Origin: JAZRUY01 sp045598845 | Lineage (GTDB): Bacteria > Verrucomicrobiota > Lentisphaeria > Victivallales > Victivallaceae | Assembly: GCA_045598845.1 (NCBI GenBank) | Contig: JAZRUY010000063.1 | Coordinates: 1-33,176, forward strand | Length of the DNA stretch: 33,176 bases | Direction: 5' to 3' | Shown here: positions 22,142-31,029 of the stretch, piece by piece | Numbering within the stretch: the stretch's first letter is position 1 | How the letters are laid out: each line of letters opens with the position of its first letter | Position numbers and translations under genes: made by a program | The notes under the pieces: generated by a model | Told to the model about the DNA's origin: nothing | The model's database searches: none | What the model saw: only the letters and a program-made list of their open reading frames with translations

Positions 22142-23472
22142 AAGTTTATATCAAAACTTACGGCTGCCAGATGAATGAGCGTGATTCGGAGGCGCTTGCC
22201 GGGATGTTCAATGCCGCCGGATACAGTATTGCCGATGATGAAAACGATGCGGATGTGTTGATCTTCAATACTTGCAGCGTGCGCGAACAGGCGGAACGCA
22301 AGGCTCTCGGCAAAATCGGTATCATGAAAAAATTGAAGGCGGTTAAGCCGAATCTGCTTATCGGAGTGCTGGGATGTATGGCCCAGCGGTGCGGGGAAGG
22401 GTTGCTTAAAGATATTCCGCATCTGGATTTTGTTCTGGGAACCGGTCAGTTGCACCGGGTAGTGGAAACGGTTGACCGTTTGATTCGCGGACGGTTTAGA
22501 TTTTCCTGTACCGAACCGTCCGATGCGGTGCTTGACGGTATGTCCGCCCACTGGCGGCGCACCGGTGATATTTTCGGTCAGATTGCCGTTACCCGCGGCT
22601 GCAACCGTTTTTGCAGTTACTGTATTGTGCCTTATGTGCGGGGAAGGGAAATCAGCCGGTCGCAGGCGGATATCGTATCCGAGGCGGAAGCATTGGTCGC
22701 GGACGGGGTCCGCGAACTTCTGTTGCTGGGGCAGAATGTGGCGGCATACGGATGGGGAGGCAATACCGTTCCTCCGCCGGATGATGTTTCCCCGTTTGCG
22801 GATTTGCTGGCCGCGCTGGATAAAATTCCCGGTCTTCTGCGGTTGCGCTTCACTTCCCCGTATCCGACTTACTTCAACCGCAGACTTATTGATACCATCG
22901 CCGCGTCGCGTACGGTTTGTCCAAGTCTGCATCTGCCGGTGCAATCCGGTTCCGACCGCATCCTCAAGGCGATGAACCGCCAGTACACCGCGGCTGATTA
23001 TTTACGGGTGGTGGAAAATATTCGCCGGGCGATTCCGGAAGTGACTTTTTCCACGGATGTGATAGTCGGCTTCCCGGGCGAAACAGAAGCGGATTTCAAT
23101 GCCACCCGCGACCTTCTCAACCGTGTAGGATTTGATAATTCTTTCATTTTCAAATATTCTCCTCGTCCGGGAGCGAAATCCGCCCGCGAAGTTGATTCGG
23201 TGCCGGCCGAGGTCAAGCGGGAACGCAATCGTATTCTGCTTGAAGATTTGAAACGGCGCGTCGCCGCCTCGCTTGCCGGTCAGGTCGGTACGGTGCAGCA
23301 GGTACTGGTGGAAGGAGTCAGCCCTCGCAACGTTTCGCGCTGGTGCGGCCGTACCGGTGCCAACCGGGTAATTCATTTTGAGCCGGATGCCGGAATCAGG
23401 CCGGGGGTTTTGCGGAATGTGCGGATAACCCGTGCCGGAGCGGTATCGCTTTCCGGTACTTTGCTCGATTGA
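22138..23472 (+). CDS. miaB: tRNA-2-methylthio-N6-dimethylallyladenosine synthase
   Basis: 444 residues from a GTG start that overlaps the proB stop (GTGA). A radical-SAM methylthiotransferase that modifies A37 of tRNAs reading UNN codons. The N-terminal Fe-S domain shows TYGCQMNERDSE, NTCSVREQAE and VLGCMAQR (three cluster Cys). The radical SAM motif is CNRFCSYCIVPYVRGRE (C-x3-C-x2-C). LHLPVQSGSDRILKAMNRQY and VGFPGETEADF follow, and a TRAM domain closes the protein. R-G-R-E and the MiaB length separate it from RimO. No motif is missing. Confidence 0.96.
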   Translation: MKVYIKTYGCQMNERDSEALAGMFNAAGYSIADDENDADVLIFNTCSVREQAERKALGKIGIMKKLKAVKPNLLIGVLGCMAQRCGEGLLKDIPHLDFVLGTGQLHRVVETVDRLIRGRFRFSCTEPSDAVLDGMSAHWRRTGDIFGQIAVTRGCNRFCSYCIVPYVRGREISRSQADIVSEAEALVADGVRELLLLGQNVAAYGWGGNTVPPPDDVSPFADLLAALDKIPGLLRLRFTSPYPTYFNRRLIDTIAASRTVCPSLHLPVQSGSDRILKAMNRQYTAADYLRVVENIRRAIPEVTFSTDVIVGFPGETEADFNATRDLLNRVGFDNSFIFKYSPRPGAKSAREVDSVPAEVKRERNRILLEDLKRRVAASLAGQVGTVQQVLVEGVSPRNVSRWCGRTGANRVIHFEPDAGIRPGVLRNVRITRAGAVSLSGTLLD

Positions 23473-24554
23473 ACAGCCGGATAAAATACGTAAAATATTT
23501 TCGGCGCTGCCGCCTGTTCCCGGTTGAGCCTCCGCTTCCCCCGTGCTGGTCAGGCTGCGCTGTGATACCAGCTTACGACGAAGAGAACTCTTTGTTCGAT
23601 ACTTTGGACTCTTTGCGTTTGGATGACACCCCGGATTGCATCGCTCTGTGCGTGGTGAATTATCCTGCCGGAACATCCGGCGGCGGCGCGGCCGGTATGC
23701 TGGACCGGTTGAGAAAGGAACGGCGCCGCGGTGTTTTTTTTATTGATGCCGGAGCGGTCCGTGGCGGAGTGGGGGAAGCGCGTAAACTCGGAATGGATGC
23801 CGCCCCCGCCGCCGCTTTTGCCGCCGGAGCGGATTTGACTCGCCGGATAATTTTTTCGCTGGATGCCGACACTTTGGCGGAACCGGGTTATTTTCGCCGC
23901 GGTACTGATTTTTTCTCCGGCCGGCCGGATATCTCCGGCGCAGTGTTCCGGGTGGTGCATCAGACCGGTGAAAATCCCGTGGGGGAAGCGGCGGAAAGGC
24001 GTTACGAGGCGTATCTGAACCGTTATGTGGATAAATTACGCAATTGCGGCAGCCCATACGCGTTCAGTGCTGTCGGATCGGCGTTCGCCGTGCGGATTTC
24101 TGATTATGTCCGTTGCGGCGGTATGCGGGGCCGGCGCGGCGGAGAGGATTTCTATTTTCTTCAGGAATTGCGGAAATGCGGTCCTGTGGCGTCCGCTGAG
24201 ATAACTGTGCATCCGTCAGCCCGTTTATCTGCCCGGGTCCCGTTCGGCACCGGTCCGGCTTTACAAAAACTGATTCGCGGTGAAAATTTGAATGAAGTTC
24301 CTGATTCCGCTTTTGCGGATTTGAAAATGCTTCTGGATTGTGTGTTGTCCGCTCCTGATCTTGCCGATATTCCAGTCTGGTCCGCCGGATTGCCCCCGGC
24401 GGGGATGGCATTTCTGAAAAAAGAAGGTTTTTTTTCCGTCTGGCCGGATATTTTGCGCAACACACCTCCCGCCAGAGCGGAGAAGATTCGCGCTTTTCAT
24501 ATCTATTTCGATGCTTTGCGGACTCTCCGCTTTTTACATTTTGCGGCTCGCTGA
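23469..24554 (+). CDS. GT2-like glycosyltransferase of unknown role
   Basis: 361 residues from a TTG start whose bases overlap the miaB stop (TTGA); no ATG or GTG is available before the domain. GCAVIPAYDEENSLFDTLDS at about 29-48 is a GT-A beginning, RIIFSLDADTL at about 125-135 gives the DxD site, and GGMRGRRGGEDFYFLQEL near 215 gives the E-D acceptor-side motif. No membrane helix stands out. It is not part of the polysaccharide clusters and shares a transcript with miaB. Target unknown; a conserved housekeeping glycosylation is possible. Confidence 0.72.
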   Translation: MNSRIKYVKYFRRCRLFPVEPPLPPCWSGCAVIPAYDEENSLFDTLDSLRLDDTPDCIALCVVNYPAGTSGGGAAGMLDRLRKERRRGVFFIDAGAVRGGVGEARKLGMDAAPAAAFAAGADLTRRIIFSLDADTLAEPGYFRRGTDFFSGRPDISGAVFRVVHQTGENPVGEAAERRYEAYLNRYVDKLRNCGSPYAFSAVGSAFAVRISDYVRCGGMRGRRGGEDFYFLQELRKCGPVASAEITVHPSARLSARVPFGTGPALQKLIRGENLNEVPDSAFADLKMLLDCVLSAPDLADIPVWSAGLPPAGMAFLKKEGFFSVWPDILRNTPPARAEKIRAFHIYFDALRTLRFLHFAAR

Positions 24555-24557
24555 TGA

Positions 24558-24586
24558 TTGACTTTGAAGTCGGGCGGCGGTATATT
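24558..24586 (+). promoter_or_regulatory. Strong sigma70-type promoter for pfp
   Basis: TTGACT (24558-24563), 17 bases, TATATT (24581-24586), starting just after the stop of the GT2-like gene and 82 bases before the pfp ATG. The best consensus match in the window. Confidence 0.7.
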
Positions 24587-24667
24587 TTTCTAACGTTTTT
24601 ATTATAGTAAAAGAATAAAAAACTCAATACGTTTTTAATTATCTAATCCAAACGAAAGGACTTTGAA

Positions 24668-26320
24668 ATGATTTCCGTTTCTCCTTTGCAGAAAGCCAGA
24701 GCGACTTACGCTCCGAAGCTGCCGCCGGCGTTCGCTAACGGCGCCAGTGTAAAAGTAACCGAAGGCGCTCCGACCGCCGCGGTAGCCGATGTGGAGAGAA
24801 TTAAACAGATCTTCAAAAATACTTTCGGGAGTCCGGTGCTGGAGTTTTCCGCCGGAGTCAAAAGTGTTTCTCCGGTGTTTAATACCGGTGTTATTCTTTC
24901 CGGCGGTCAGGCTCCCGGCGGGCATAATGTGATTGCCGGTCTGTTTGACGGCTTGAAAAGTCTGAATCCGGCCAACCGGTTGTTCGGTTTTTTGAAAGGT
25001 CCCGACGGTCTGGTGAAGAACGAGGCGGTGGAACTTGATGCCGCTTTTATCGATGCCTACCGTAATACCGGCGGGTTCGATATGATCGGTTCCGGGCGTA
25101 CCAAATTGGAAACTGATGTGCAGTTCAAGGCGGCCGAGGAGAGTTGTAAATCCCGCGGGATTACTGCTTTGGTCATTATCGGAGGCGATGATTCTAATAC
25201 TAACGCCTGTATGCTGGCGGAACATTTCAAGAGCATCGATGCTGGAATCAAAGTCATCGGATGCCCGAAAACCATTGACGGCGATCTGAAGAACGAGTGG
25301 ATTGAAACCAGTTTCGGTTTCGATACCGCATGCCGGGTTTACAGTGAATTGATCGGCAATATCGGCCGGGATGCCAATTCCGCTAAAAAGTACTGGCACT
25401 TTATTAAGCTGATGGGACGCAGTGCTTCGCATATCGCATTGGAATGCGCTTTGCAGACTCAGCCCAATGTGGCGATTATTTCCGAGGAGGTAGCCGCTGA
25501 AAAGATGACTTTGGGCGGTATCGTTAAAGGTATAGCCGATGTGGTTGCCGTGCGCGCCGCCGGAGGCATGAATTTCGGAGTGGCGCTGATTCCCGAAGGG
25601 CTGATTGAATTTATCCCGGAAATCAAGGTGCTGATTTCCGAACTGAACGATCTGCTGGCAGCGGATGCCGCGGCGGTGGAACGGATGAATAAGCCGGAAA
25701 AAGTTAAATTCGCTTTGTCAAAATTGAGTTCCGGCAGCGCGGCGGTGTTTTCTTCCCTGCCGGGAGGAATTCAGATGCAACTCTGCAATGACCGTGATCC
25801 GCACGGCAATGTTCAAGTGTCATTGATTGAAACAGAGAAGATGCTGGCCGAAATGGTGGCCGCCGAACTCAAAAAACGCAAGGAAGAGGGTAAATACGCT
25901 GGCAAATTCGCCGCTCAGACTCACTTCTTCGGGTACGAGGGGCGTTGCGCCGCTCCGTCTAATTACGATGCCGATTATTGCTACAGTCTCGGTTACAATG
26001 CCGCCGCGCTGATCGGCGCCGGCCGTACCGGGTATATGTCGAGTATCCGCAATACCACCAGACCGGCTTCCGAATGGGTGGCCGGCGGCATTCCGATTAC
26101 CATGATGATGAATATCGAGCGCCGGCACGGCGAAGATAAGCCGGTGATTCGCAAGGCGCTGGTTGAACTCGACGGCAAGCCGTTCCGTTTCTTCGCCGCT
26201 CACCGCGCCGTCTGGGCCGAGGAAACTTCCTATGTGTATCCCGGGCCGATCCAGTATTTCGGTCCATCCGAAGTCTGCGATCTGGTCAGCAGGACTCTGA
26301 CTTTGGAAAAAGGCGACTGA
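24668..26320 (+). CDS. pfp: Diphosphate-fructose-6-phosphate 1-phosphotransferase (PPi-PFK, long form)
   Basis: 550 residues, the size of the long PPi-PFK clade (plant/spirochaete-like), not of the 320-residue ATP enzyme. It reversibly makes fructose 1,6-bisphosphate from F6P and pyrophosphate. GVILSGGQAPGGHNVIAG (74-91) is the nucleotide/PPi loop, VIIGGDDSNTN (169-179) carries the second Asp that blocks ATP use, and PKTIDGDLKN (200-209) has the PPi-specific Lys and the catalytic Asp. KLMGRSASHIALECALQ and GYEGRCAAPSNYDADYCYSLG are further clade motifs. Good ribosome binding site (AAAGGA, 7 bases) and its own promoter suggest high expression. Confidence 0.95.
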   Translation: MISVSPLQKARATYAPKLPPAFANGASVKVTEGAPTAAVADVERIKQIFKNTFGSPVLEFSAGVKSVSPVFNTGVILSGGQAPGGHNVIAGLFDGLKSLNPANRLFGFLKGPDGLVKNEAVELDAAFIDAYRNTGGFDMIGSGRTKLETDVQFKAAEESCKSRGITALVIIGGDDSNTNACMLAEHFKSIDAGIKVIGCPKTIDGDLKNEWIETSFGFDTACRVYSELIGNIGRDANSAKKYWHFIKLMGRSASHIALECALQTQPNVAIISEEVAAEKMTLGGIVKGIADVVAVRAAGGMNFGVALIPEGLIEFIPEIKVLISELNDLLAADAAAVERMNKPEKVKFALSKLSSGSAAVFSSLPGGIQMQLCNDRDPHGNVQVSLIETEKMLAEMVAAELKKRKEEGKYAGKFAAQTHFFGYEGRCAAPSNYDADYCYSLGYNAAALIGAGRTGYMSSIRNTTRPASEWVAGGIPITMMMNIERRHGEDKPVIRKALVELDGKPFRFFAAHRAVWAEETSYVYPGPIQYFGPSEVCDLVSRTLTLEKGD

Positions 26321-26348
26321 CCCAGGTTGCCGTTTTGGGAGACCGCTG

Positions 26349-26654
26349 ATGGAAAATCAGGATATGGACATTCGTTATGTCGCTGAGCTGGCGCGACTGG
26401 AAATCTCCGATGACCAGTTGCCCGGGCTTGAACGTGATCTGCGCAGTATTGTGGCGTATATAGATAAGCTCAAGGAAGTTGATGTCACCGGTGTTGAACC
26501 GACCTCGCGCGCCACGATGCGGAGCAATGTGTGGCGTGAAGATGAAGTCATGGATTCTTTTCCCCGTGACAAGATGCTCGCCAATGCTCCGGCGGTGATG
26601 AACGATTGTCTGATTAAAGTGGCGCAGGTGTTGCCCGGAGAGGGGATGAACTGA
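26349..26654 (+). CDS. gatC: Asp/Glu-tRNA amidotransferase subunit C
   Basis: 101 residues, the usual size. GatC stabilises GatA in the GatCAB complex that turns Glu-tRNA(Gln) or Asp-tRNA(Asn) into the amide form. Typical: DIRYVAELARLEISDDQ, then LRSIVAYIDKLKEVDVTGVEPTS and the C-terminal LREDEV-like WREDEVMDSFPRDKMLANAP. GGGAG lies 7 bases before the ATG. Its TGA shares one base with the gatA ATG. Confidence 0.96.
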   Translation: MENQDMDIRYVAELARLEISDDQLPGLERDLRSIVAYIDKLKEVDVTGVEPTSRATMRSNVWREDEVMDSFPRDKMLANAPAVMNDCLIKVAQVLPGEGMN

Positions 26655-28093
26655 TGGCTGCGGTTATTGCTGAACCTGTGCATTCGCTGGCTGCCATGCT
26701 GGCCGCCGGGGAGCTGAGTTCCGTGGAACTGGTTCGGGGTTATCTGGATGAAATCGACCGCCGCGACGGTGAAATCAGAGCGTTTCTTAAATTGGACCGA
26801 GACCGGGTTTTAAAAGATGCCGCTCAGTCTGATGCCCGCCGTGCCGCCGGCAATACCAAAAGTGAATTCGACGGTATTCCGATAGGTATCAAGGATTGTA
26901 TCGTTGCGGAAGGGGAAACCTGTTCCTGTGCTTCAAGGTTGCTGGCCGATGTGGTTTCACCTTATGATTCAACTGCCGTGTCGCGACTGCGTTCAGCCGG
27001 ATTTATTCCGTTCGGCAGATTGAATATGGATGAATTCGCCATGGGGTCCAGTTGCGAGAACAGCGCATTTCAGAAAACCGCCAATCCGCATGATATCTCC
27101 CGGGTCCCCGGAGGATCTTCCGGCGGGTCCGCCGCCTGCGTGGCTGCGAATTTCGCCGCCGCCGCGCTCGGCAGCGATACCGGCGGATCCATTCGTCAGC
27201 CGGCCGGATTTTGCGGTATTACAGGATTGAAGCCAACCTACGGCAGGGTTTCCCGTTCCGGTTTAGTGGCTTTCGCTTCCAGTCTGGATCAGATCGGGCC
27301 GATGACCCGTGATGCCGAGGATGCCGCGATTATACTTGATGTTATTTCCGGCCATGATACGATGGATTCCACATCGCTTGATTTGCCGGCTACCGCCTGC
27401 CGTCAGGCTTTACGGGAGAATAAATACCCGCTTAAAGGTATGAAAATCGGGTTGCCGGATGAATATTTCAGCTGCCCGGGGCTTTCTGACGGAGTGGCCG
27501 AAGTGGTTAATAATGCGGTGGAGCGGTTGAAATCACTTGGCGCCGAGCCGGTGCGGGTTTCGCTTCCGCATACTGAATATGCGGTGGCGGTGTACTACAT
27601 CATCGCCACCGCCGAGGCCAGCGCCAATCTGGCCCGTTTCGACGGAGTTCGTTACGGAGCGAGGGTGGATGGCAAAGATGTGACCGACACTTATTTCAAG
27701 ACCCGCGGCGCCGGGTTCGGCGCCGAGGTGAAACGGAGAATTCTGCTCGGTACCTATGTGCTTTCCAGCGGCTATTATGATGCTTACTATGCCCGGGCGC
27801 AGAAAGTCCGCACGCTCATACGCCGTGATTTTGCCGAGGCGTTTCAAAAGTGCGATCTGATGCTTTCTCCCGTTACTCCTGGGGTGGCTTTTAAATTCGG
27901 TGAAAAATCAGACCCGTTGCAGATGTATCTTTCTGACATATTCACCATTGCGTTAAATCTGGCCGGCAACTGCGGAATCAGTGTCCCGGCCGGAACCGAT
28001 GCCGCTACCGGAATGCCGGTGGGAGTGCAATTTCTCGGTCCGGCGCTCAGCGAGGAAAAACTGCTCTGCGCGGCCGCCGGTTTCGCCCGCTGA
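26654..28093 (+). CDS. gatA: Asp/Glu-tRNA amidotransferase subunit A
   Basis: 479 residues, the amidase-signature subunit that releases ammonia from glutamine for GatB. The Ser-cisSer-Lys triad is intact: Lys80 in GIPIGIKDCI, Ser155 in PGGSSGGSAA and Ser179 in GSDTGGSIRQPA. Further family motifs: DEFAMGSSCENSAF and PTYGRVSRSGLVAFASSLDQ. It begins on the last base of gatC. gatB is not in the window, so the operon is split or gatB lies elsewhere. Confidence 0.97.
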   Translation: MAAVIAEPVHSLAAMLAAGELSSVELVRGYLDEIDRRDGEIRAFLKLDRDRVLKDAAQSDARRAAGNTKSEFDGIPIGIKDCIVAEGETCSCASRLLADVVSPYDSTAVSRLRSAGFIPFGRLNMDEFAMGSSCENSAFQKTANPHDISRVPGGSSGGSAACVAANFAAAALGSDTGGSIRQPAGFCGITGLKPTYGRVSRSGLVAFASSLDQIGPMTRDAEDAAIILDVISGHDTMDSTSLDLPATACRQALRENKYPLKGMKIGLPDEYFSCPGLSDGVAEVVNNAVERLKSLGAEPVRVSLPHTEYAVAVYYIIATAEASANLARFDGVRYGARVDGKDVTDTYFKTRGAGFGAEVKRRILLGTYVLSSGYYDAYYARAQKVRTLIRRDFAEAFQKCDLMLSPVTPGVAFKFGEKSDPLQMYLSDIFTIALNLAGNCGISVPAGTDAATGMPVGVQFLGPALSEEKLLCAAAGFAR

Positions 28094-28098
28094 TTATT

Positions 28099-28791
28099 AT
28101 GGCCGTCATTCCGGAATATCGTGAGCTTTCCGCAGTGATTGTTGCCGGCGGAAGTTCGCGTCGTTTCGGCCGCGGCAATAAATTACTGCATCCGTTAGCC
28201 GGAGTCCCTCTTTTTATTCACAGTTTGCGTTTCTTTTCGCGCCGATGCGCATATACAGTGATTGCTGTGCCGGAATCAGACTGGGAGCTTTTTTCTGGAA
28301 TTATCGCCGAATATCTTCCTGAAGCGGAGATTATTATAACATCCGGCGGAACAGTTCGTTCCGGCTCTGTCCGTAACGCTCTGCGCGCTCTGCCTGCGGC
28401 CGGCGGATACGTTGCGGTGCATGATGCGGCGCGTCCGTTGCTTTCCGATACGTTGCTGGGCGGTCTGTATCAGGCATTGCCCGGTTACTGCGGAGTAATT
28501 CCGGGGAAGCCGGTGACGGATACCCTTAAATGTACCGATGCCGAAAATATCATCACCGGCACGGTCAGTCGCGAACGGTTGTGGCGAGTGGAGACTCCGC
28601 AGGTTTTTCGTCTTGATGAATTGCGTTCCGCTTATGCCGCCGCCGGTGATGCCTGTTTTACCGATGATGCCGCAGTGATGGAGGCGGCCGGATATTCATG
28701 CCGGATAATTTATAACCCCGAGCCCAATGTAAAACTTACTTATGCCGCCGATCTTCCCTTTCTTGAACAACTTGCGGCTGAACGTCCGTAA
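28099..28791 (+). CDS. ispD: 2-C-methyl-D-erythritol 4-phosphate cytidylyltransferase
   Basis: 230 residues. Third step of the MEP isoprenoid pathway: CTP plus MEP gives CDP-ME. The start VIVAGGSSRRFGRGNKLL is the CTP-binding loop; VAVHDAARPLL, RVETPQVF, FTDDAAVMEAAGY and NPEPNVKLTYAADL follow as in IspD. The ATG at 28099 lies 5 bases after the gatA stop, with no clear Shine-Dalgarno, so translation is probably coupled. A homologous pyrimidylyltransferase of another pathway (TarI type) is the alternative, but no TarJ partner is nearby. Confidence 0.93.
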   Translation: MAVIPEYRELSAVIVAGGSSRRFGRGNKLLHPLAGVPLFIHSLRFFSRRCAYTVIAVPESDWELFSGIIAEYLPEAEIIITSGGTVRSGSVRNALRALPAAGGYVAVHDAARPLLSDTLLGGLYQALPGYCGVIPGKPVTDTLKCTDAENIITGTVSRERLWRVETPQVFRLDELRSAYAAAGDACFTDDAAVMEAAGYSCRIIYNPEPNVKLTYAADLPFLEQLAAERP

Positions 28792-28819
28792 AACGGTTTC
28801 CCGGCTGTCTTCGGAACGC

Positions 28820-29215
28820 ATGCGTCTCGGCCGCCGCGGTGAAAATCTTGCCGCGCTTCTGCTTCAGAGCAAAGGATATGATATTCTGGCCCGCAATTGG
28901 CGCAGTAAAGCCGGCGAATTGGATATCGTGGCCCGCGATGGTGCCCGGCTGGTGTTTGTTGAAGTTAAAACCCGTCGCCGCTTCAGTGCGCTGTACCGTC
29001 CGGGAGATAATCTTTCTTACCGTCAAATGACGCGGAATTTTCATGCCGCCAAACTTTTTGTCCGTAAACTCGGTTTGGTTGCTTACGGTGCCAGATTCGA
29101 TTTGATTGAAGTTACCGCTCCGCGTTTGCGGCGGTATTCGATTATTCATACCCCGGATATTATGCCGGGCTGGAGCGCCGGTGCTTTTTTGCGCAGTCAG
29201 GAGCGGGAATATTGA
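28820..29215 (+). CDS. yraN: YraN/UPF0102 family protein (endonuclease-like fold)
   Basis: 131 residues from ATG 28820; the frame is open further up to 28742 inside ispD, but the family begins about here (RLGRRGENLAALLLQSKGYD). The core GELDIVARDG and VFVEVKTRRR gives the E-x-D...E-V-K arrangement of a restriction-endonuclease-like fold. YraN proteins are widespread and of unsettled role, possibly DNA repair or processing. The next gene starts on the stop codon. Confidence 0.9.
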   Translation: MRLGRRGENLAALLLQSKGYDILARNWRSKAGELDIVARDGARLVFVEVKTRRRFSALYRPGDNLSYRQMTRNFHAAKLFVRKLGLVAYGARFDLIEVTAPRLRRYSIIHTPDIMPGWSAGAFLRSQEREY

Positions 29216-29916
29216 ATGCATTCCGGCATATTGCCGCATGGCTGAATTTGTTCCCGTGCCCGGGTTGCGGCGGTGAAGGCGACGGAGAAAACCGCTTCTG
29301 CCCGGAGTGTATGCGCGAATTACACCCGTTGCGAGGAGATCTTTGCCCGGGTTGCGGCGGCGAATCAGATACTGCACTGGCTCTTTGTTCTGCATGCATG
29401 GAGATGCCTCCCCGCCCGTGGCGGAGCGCCGTTGCCGCGTTTGAGTATTCCGGCTTTGCCGCGGAGTTGATTTTAAAAATGAAATTTTCAGACCGTCCCG
29501 ATCTGGCGCGCCCGTTTGGATTGGCTTTGACTGATATTTTGACGGCTCGCGGAGTTAAAGCGGATTTTATTGTGCCGGTACCGCTGCATTGGCAACGGAT
29601 GATTTCCCGCGGTTATAACCAGTCGGCTTTGCTGGCTGAAATGTTGAGCCGCGGTTTGGATATACCGGTACTGTCCGGATTGCGGCGGATTGGCTTTGCC
29701 GGGCATCAGGCCCGGCTGGGGATGGAGCAGCGGTTGAAAGCGCAGCGAGGCAGTTTTATCTGTACGGCGGCGGATAAAATTTCCGGGAGAACCGTGCTTT
29801 TGGTGGATGATGTGATAACTACCGGTTCCACGCTTACCGCCGCGGCGGAAGAATTGCTGAAATCCGGCTGCGGGGAAGTTCACATCGCGGTTGCGGCGAG
29901 AACTCCTCGTGGTTAA
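29212..29916 (+). CDS. ComF family protein (phosphoribosyltransferase-like)
   Basis: 234 residues from a TTG start overlapping the yraN stop (TTGA), with AGGAG 9 bases upstream. The N-terminus has four C-x2-C pairs (CPGCGG, CPECM, CPGCGG, CSACM), a double zinc ribbon. The C-terminal half is a type I phosphoribosyltransferase: FIVPVPLHWQRMISRGYNQS and VLLVDDVITTGSTLTAA, the PRPP loop. In naturally competent bacteria ComF helps bring in single-stranded DNA; in others it may only be a PRPP-binding protein. Competence is not shown by this gene alone. Confidence 0.92.
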   Translation: MNAFRHIAAWLNLFPCPGCGGEGDGENRFCPECMRELHPLRGDLCPGCGGESDTALALCSACMEMPPRPWRSAVAAFEYSGFAAELILKMKFSDRPDLARPFGLALTDILTARGVKADFIVPVPLHWQRMISRGYNQSALLAEMLSRGLDIPVLSGLRRIGFAGHQARLGMEQRLKAQRGSFICTAADKISGRTVLLVDDVITTGSTLTAAAEELLKSGCGEVHIAVAARTPRG

Positions 29917-30162
29917 AGCCGGCCGGAGGTTTTTTCTTGTTACGGAATTATGTGCGGTTTGCCGGTGATTAAGCTTGAAAATAAAATCGGGAAAGCGGTT
30001 GAAATACGCAGTCTTGGTTATTAACTTAATTCAGGTATTGTTTTAAAAACTTTTTACTGAGCTGTAGTTTGTTAGACAAAAAATAAATCTGACATTTTCA
30101 TGGCAACTTTCAAGAGAGTTTAATTGATCAACTGCGCCGAAAATAAAGAAAGAGTATGTATC
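29917..30162. other. Intergenic region with weak terminator candidate
   Basis: 246 bases between comF and the zinc-ribbon gene. CTCC (29903-29906) and GGAG (29925-29928) with a T-run at 29930-29935 could make a short terminator, but only four pairs are clean. The rest is AT-rich with several weak -35/-10 pairs and no clear promoter. A frame of 13 more codons runs up from the ATG at 30163 to a TTG at 30124. Confidence 0.4.
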
Positions 30163-30996
30163 ATGAATCGCGATAATGGAAAAAAATCCGCTATGTTGGA
30201 AAAAAGTCTGTCTGCCACGGTGGCAAATAATGTTAAATACCGGATAGACGGTTCGGACGCAATGCTTTCCTGCCCGGTATGCGGTGATGAAACCCGGGTC
30301 GGCTGGCTGGCTTTCGGCGCCAATTCGTATTGCCGGAAGTGTAACGCACTGTTGCGGCGCGGCGATCCGGTAATGCTGGATAAACTTAAAATCAAAGAGA
30401 AAAAACCGTTTGACTCCGTTATTTTTTTCAGGTTATCGCTGATATTTATGGTGATTGCGGTATTGCTTCATCTGGTTTCGACTTCATTGGTCTTTTGGTA
30501 CGATTCCTGTTATGCCGCGGCTGCTCTGCTGGCGCTGCCGCCGCTTTTTGCCGGCCGGCCGCGCCGCTGGTGGCTTTTTCCGGTTGCCTTGGTGCTTCCT
30601 GTGGCTGCGGTGGCGGTTCAGATGGTGTTCGGAGTACAACTCGCTCCGCGTTATAAATATACGGTTTGGGAACAGCCGGTGGTCAATGCCAATGAAATTC
30701 TGATTGAATTTTTGCATCGCAATTTATTCGGCGGCCGTGATGATGTTTCCATGGCATCCGAATTGATGGAGATGAATCAGCGGTTGGATATGCGCGCATC
30801 CGGTAAAAAAGTTCAAGATGAACCTCTGCCTTCTGCTTCGTCTCCTGCCGCAACCGTTCCTGAAGTGAAACCGTCGGGACCCGGACAGCCTTCCGGCGGC
30901 GGAATCGTGAATAATGTGCGGAACAGATTGCAGAAAAAGGCCAATTCCGAGGAACGTGAAAAAGCGTTGACGGAAGAAACCGGCGAATTCCGCTGA
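30163..30996 (+). CDS. Zinc-ribbon membrane protein of unknown function
   Basis: 277 residues from ATG 30163 (a TTG at 30124 would add 13). A cytoplasmic zinc ribbon comes first: Cys37 and Cys40 in SCPVCGDE, then Cys57 and Cys60 in YCRKCNALL. Three membrane segments follow (about 88-111, 114-131, 137-157), then a soluble tail of 110 residues that turns Pro/Ser-rich and ends in a charged helix. The ribbon, membrane and tail order looks like small regulatory or assembly proteins, but I do not recognise the family. It is 33 bases before the Uup-like gene and probably shares its transcript. Confidence 0.7.
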   Translation: MNRDNGKKSAMLEKSLSATVANNVKYRIDGSDAMLSCPVCGDETRVGWLAFGANSYCRKCNALLRRGDPVMLDKLKIKEKKPFDSVIFFRLSLIFMVIAVLLHLVSTSLVFWYDSCYAAAALLALPPLFAGRPRRWWLFPVALVLPVAAVAVQMVFGVQLAPRYKYTVWEQPVVNANEILIEFLHRNLFGGRDDVSMASELMEMNQRLDMRASGKKVQDEPLPSASSPAATVPEVKPSGPGQPSGGGIVNNVRNRLQKKANSEEREKALTEETGEFR

Positions 30997-31029
30997 TGCG
31001 GCGGGCATGAATCATCTTGGTTATGAGCT

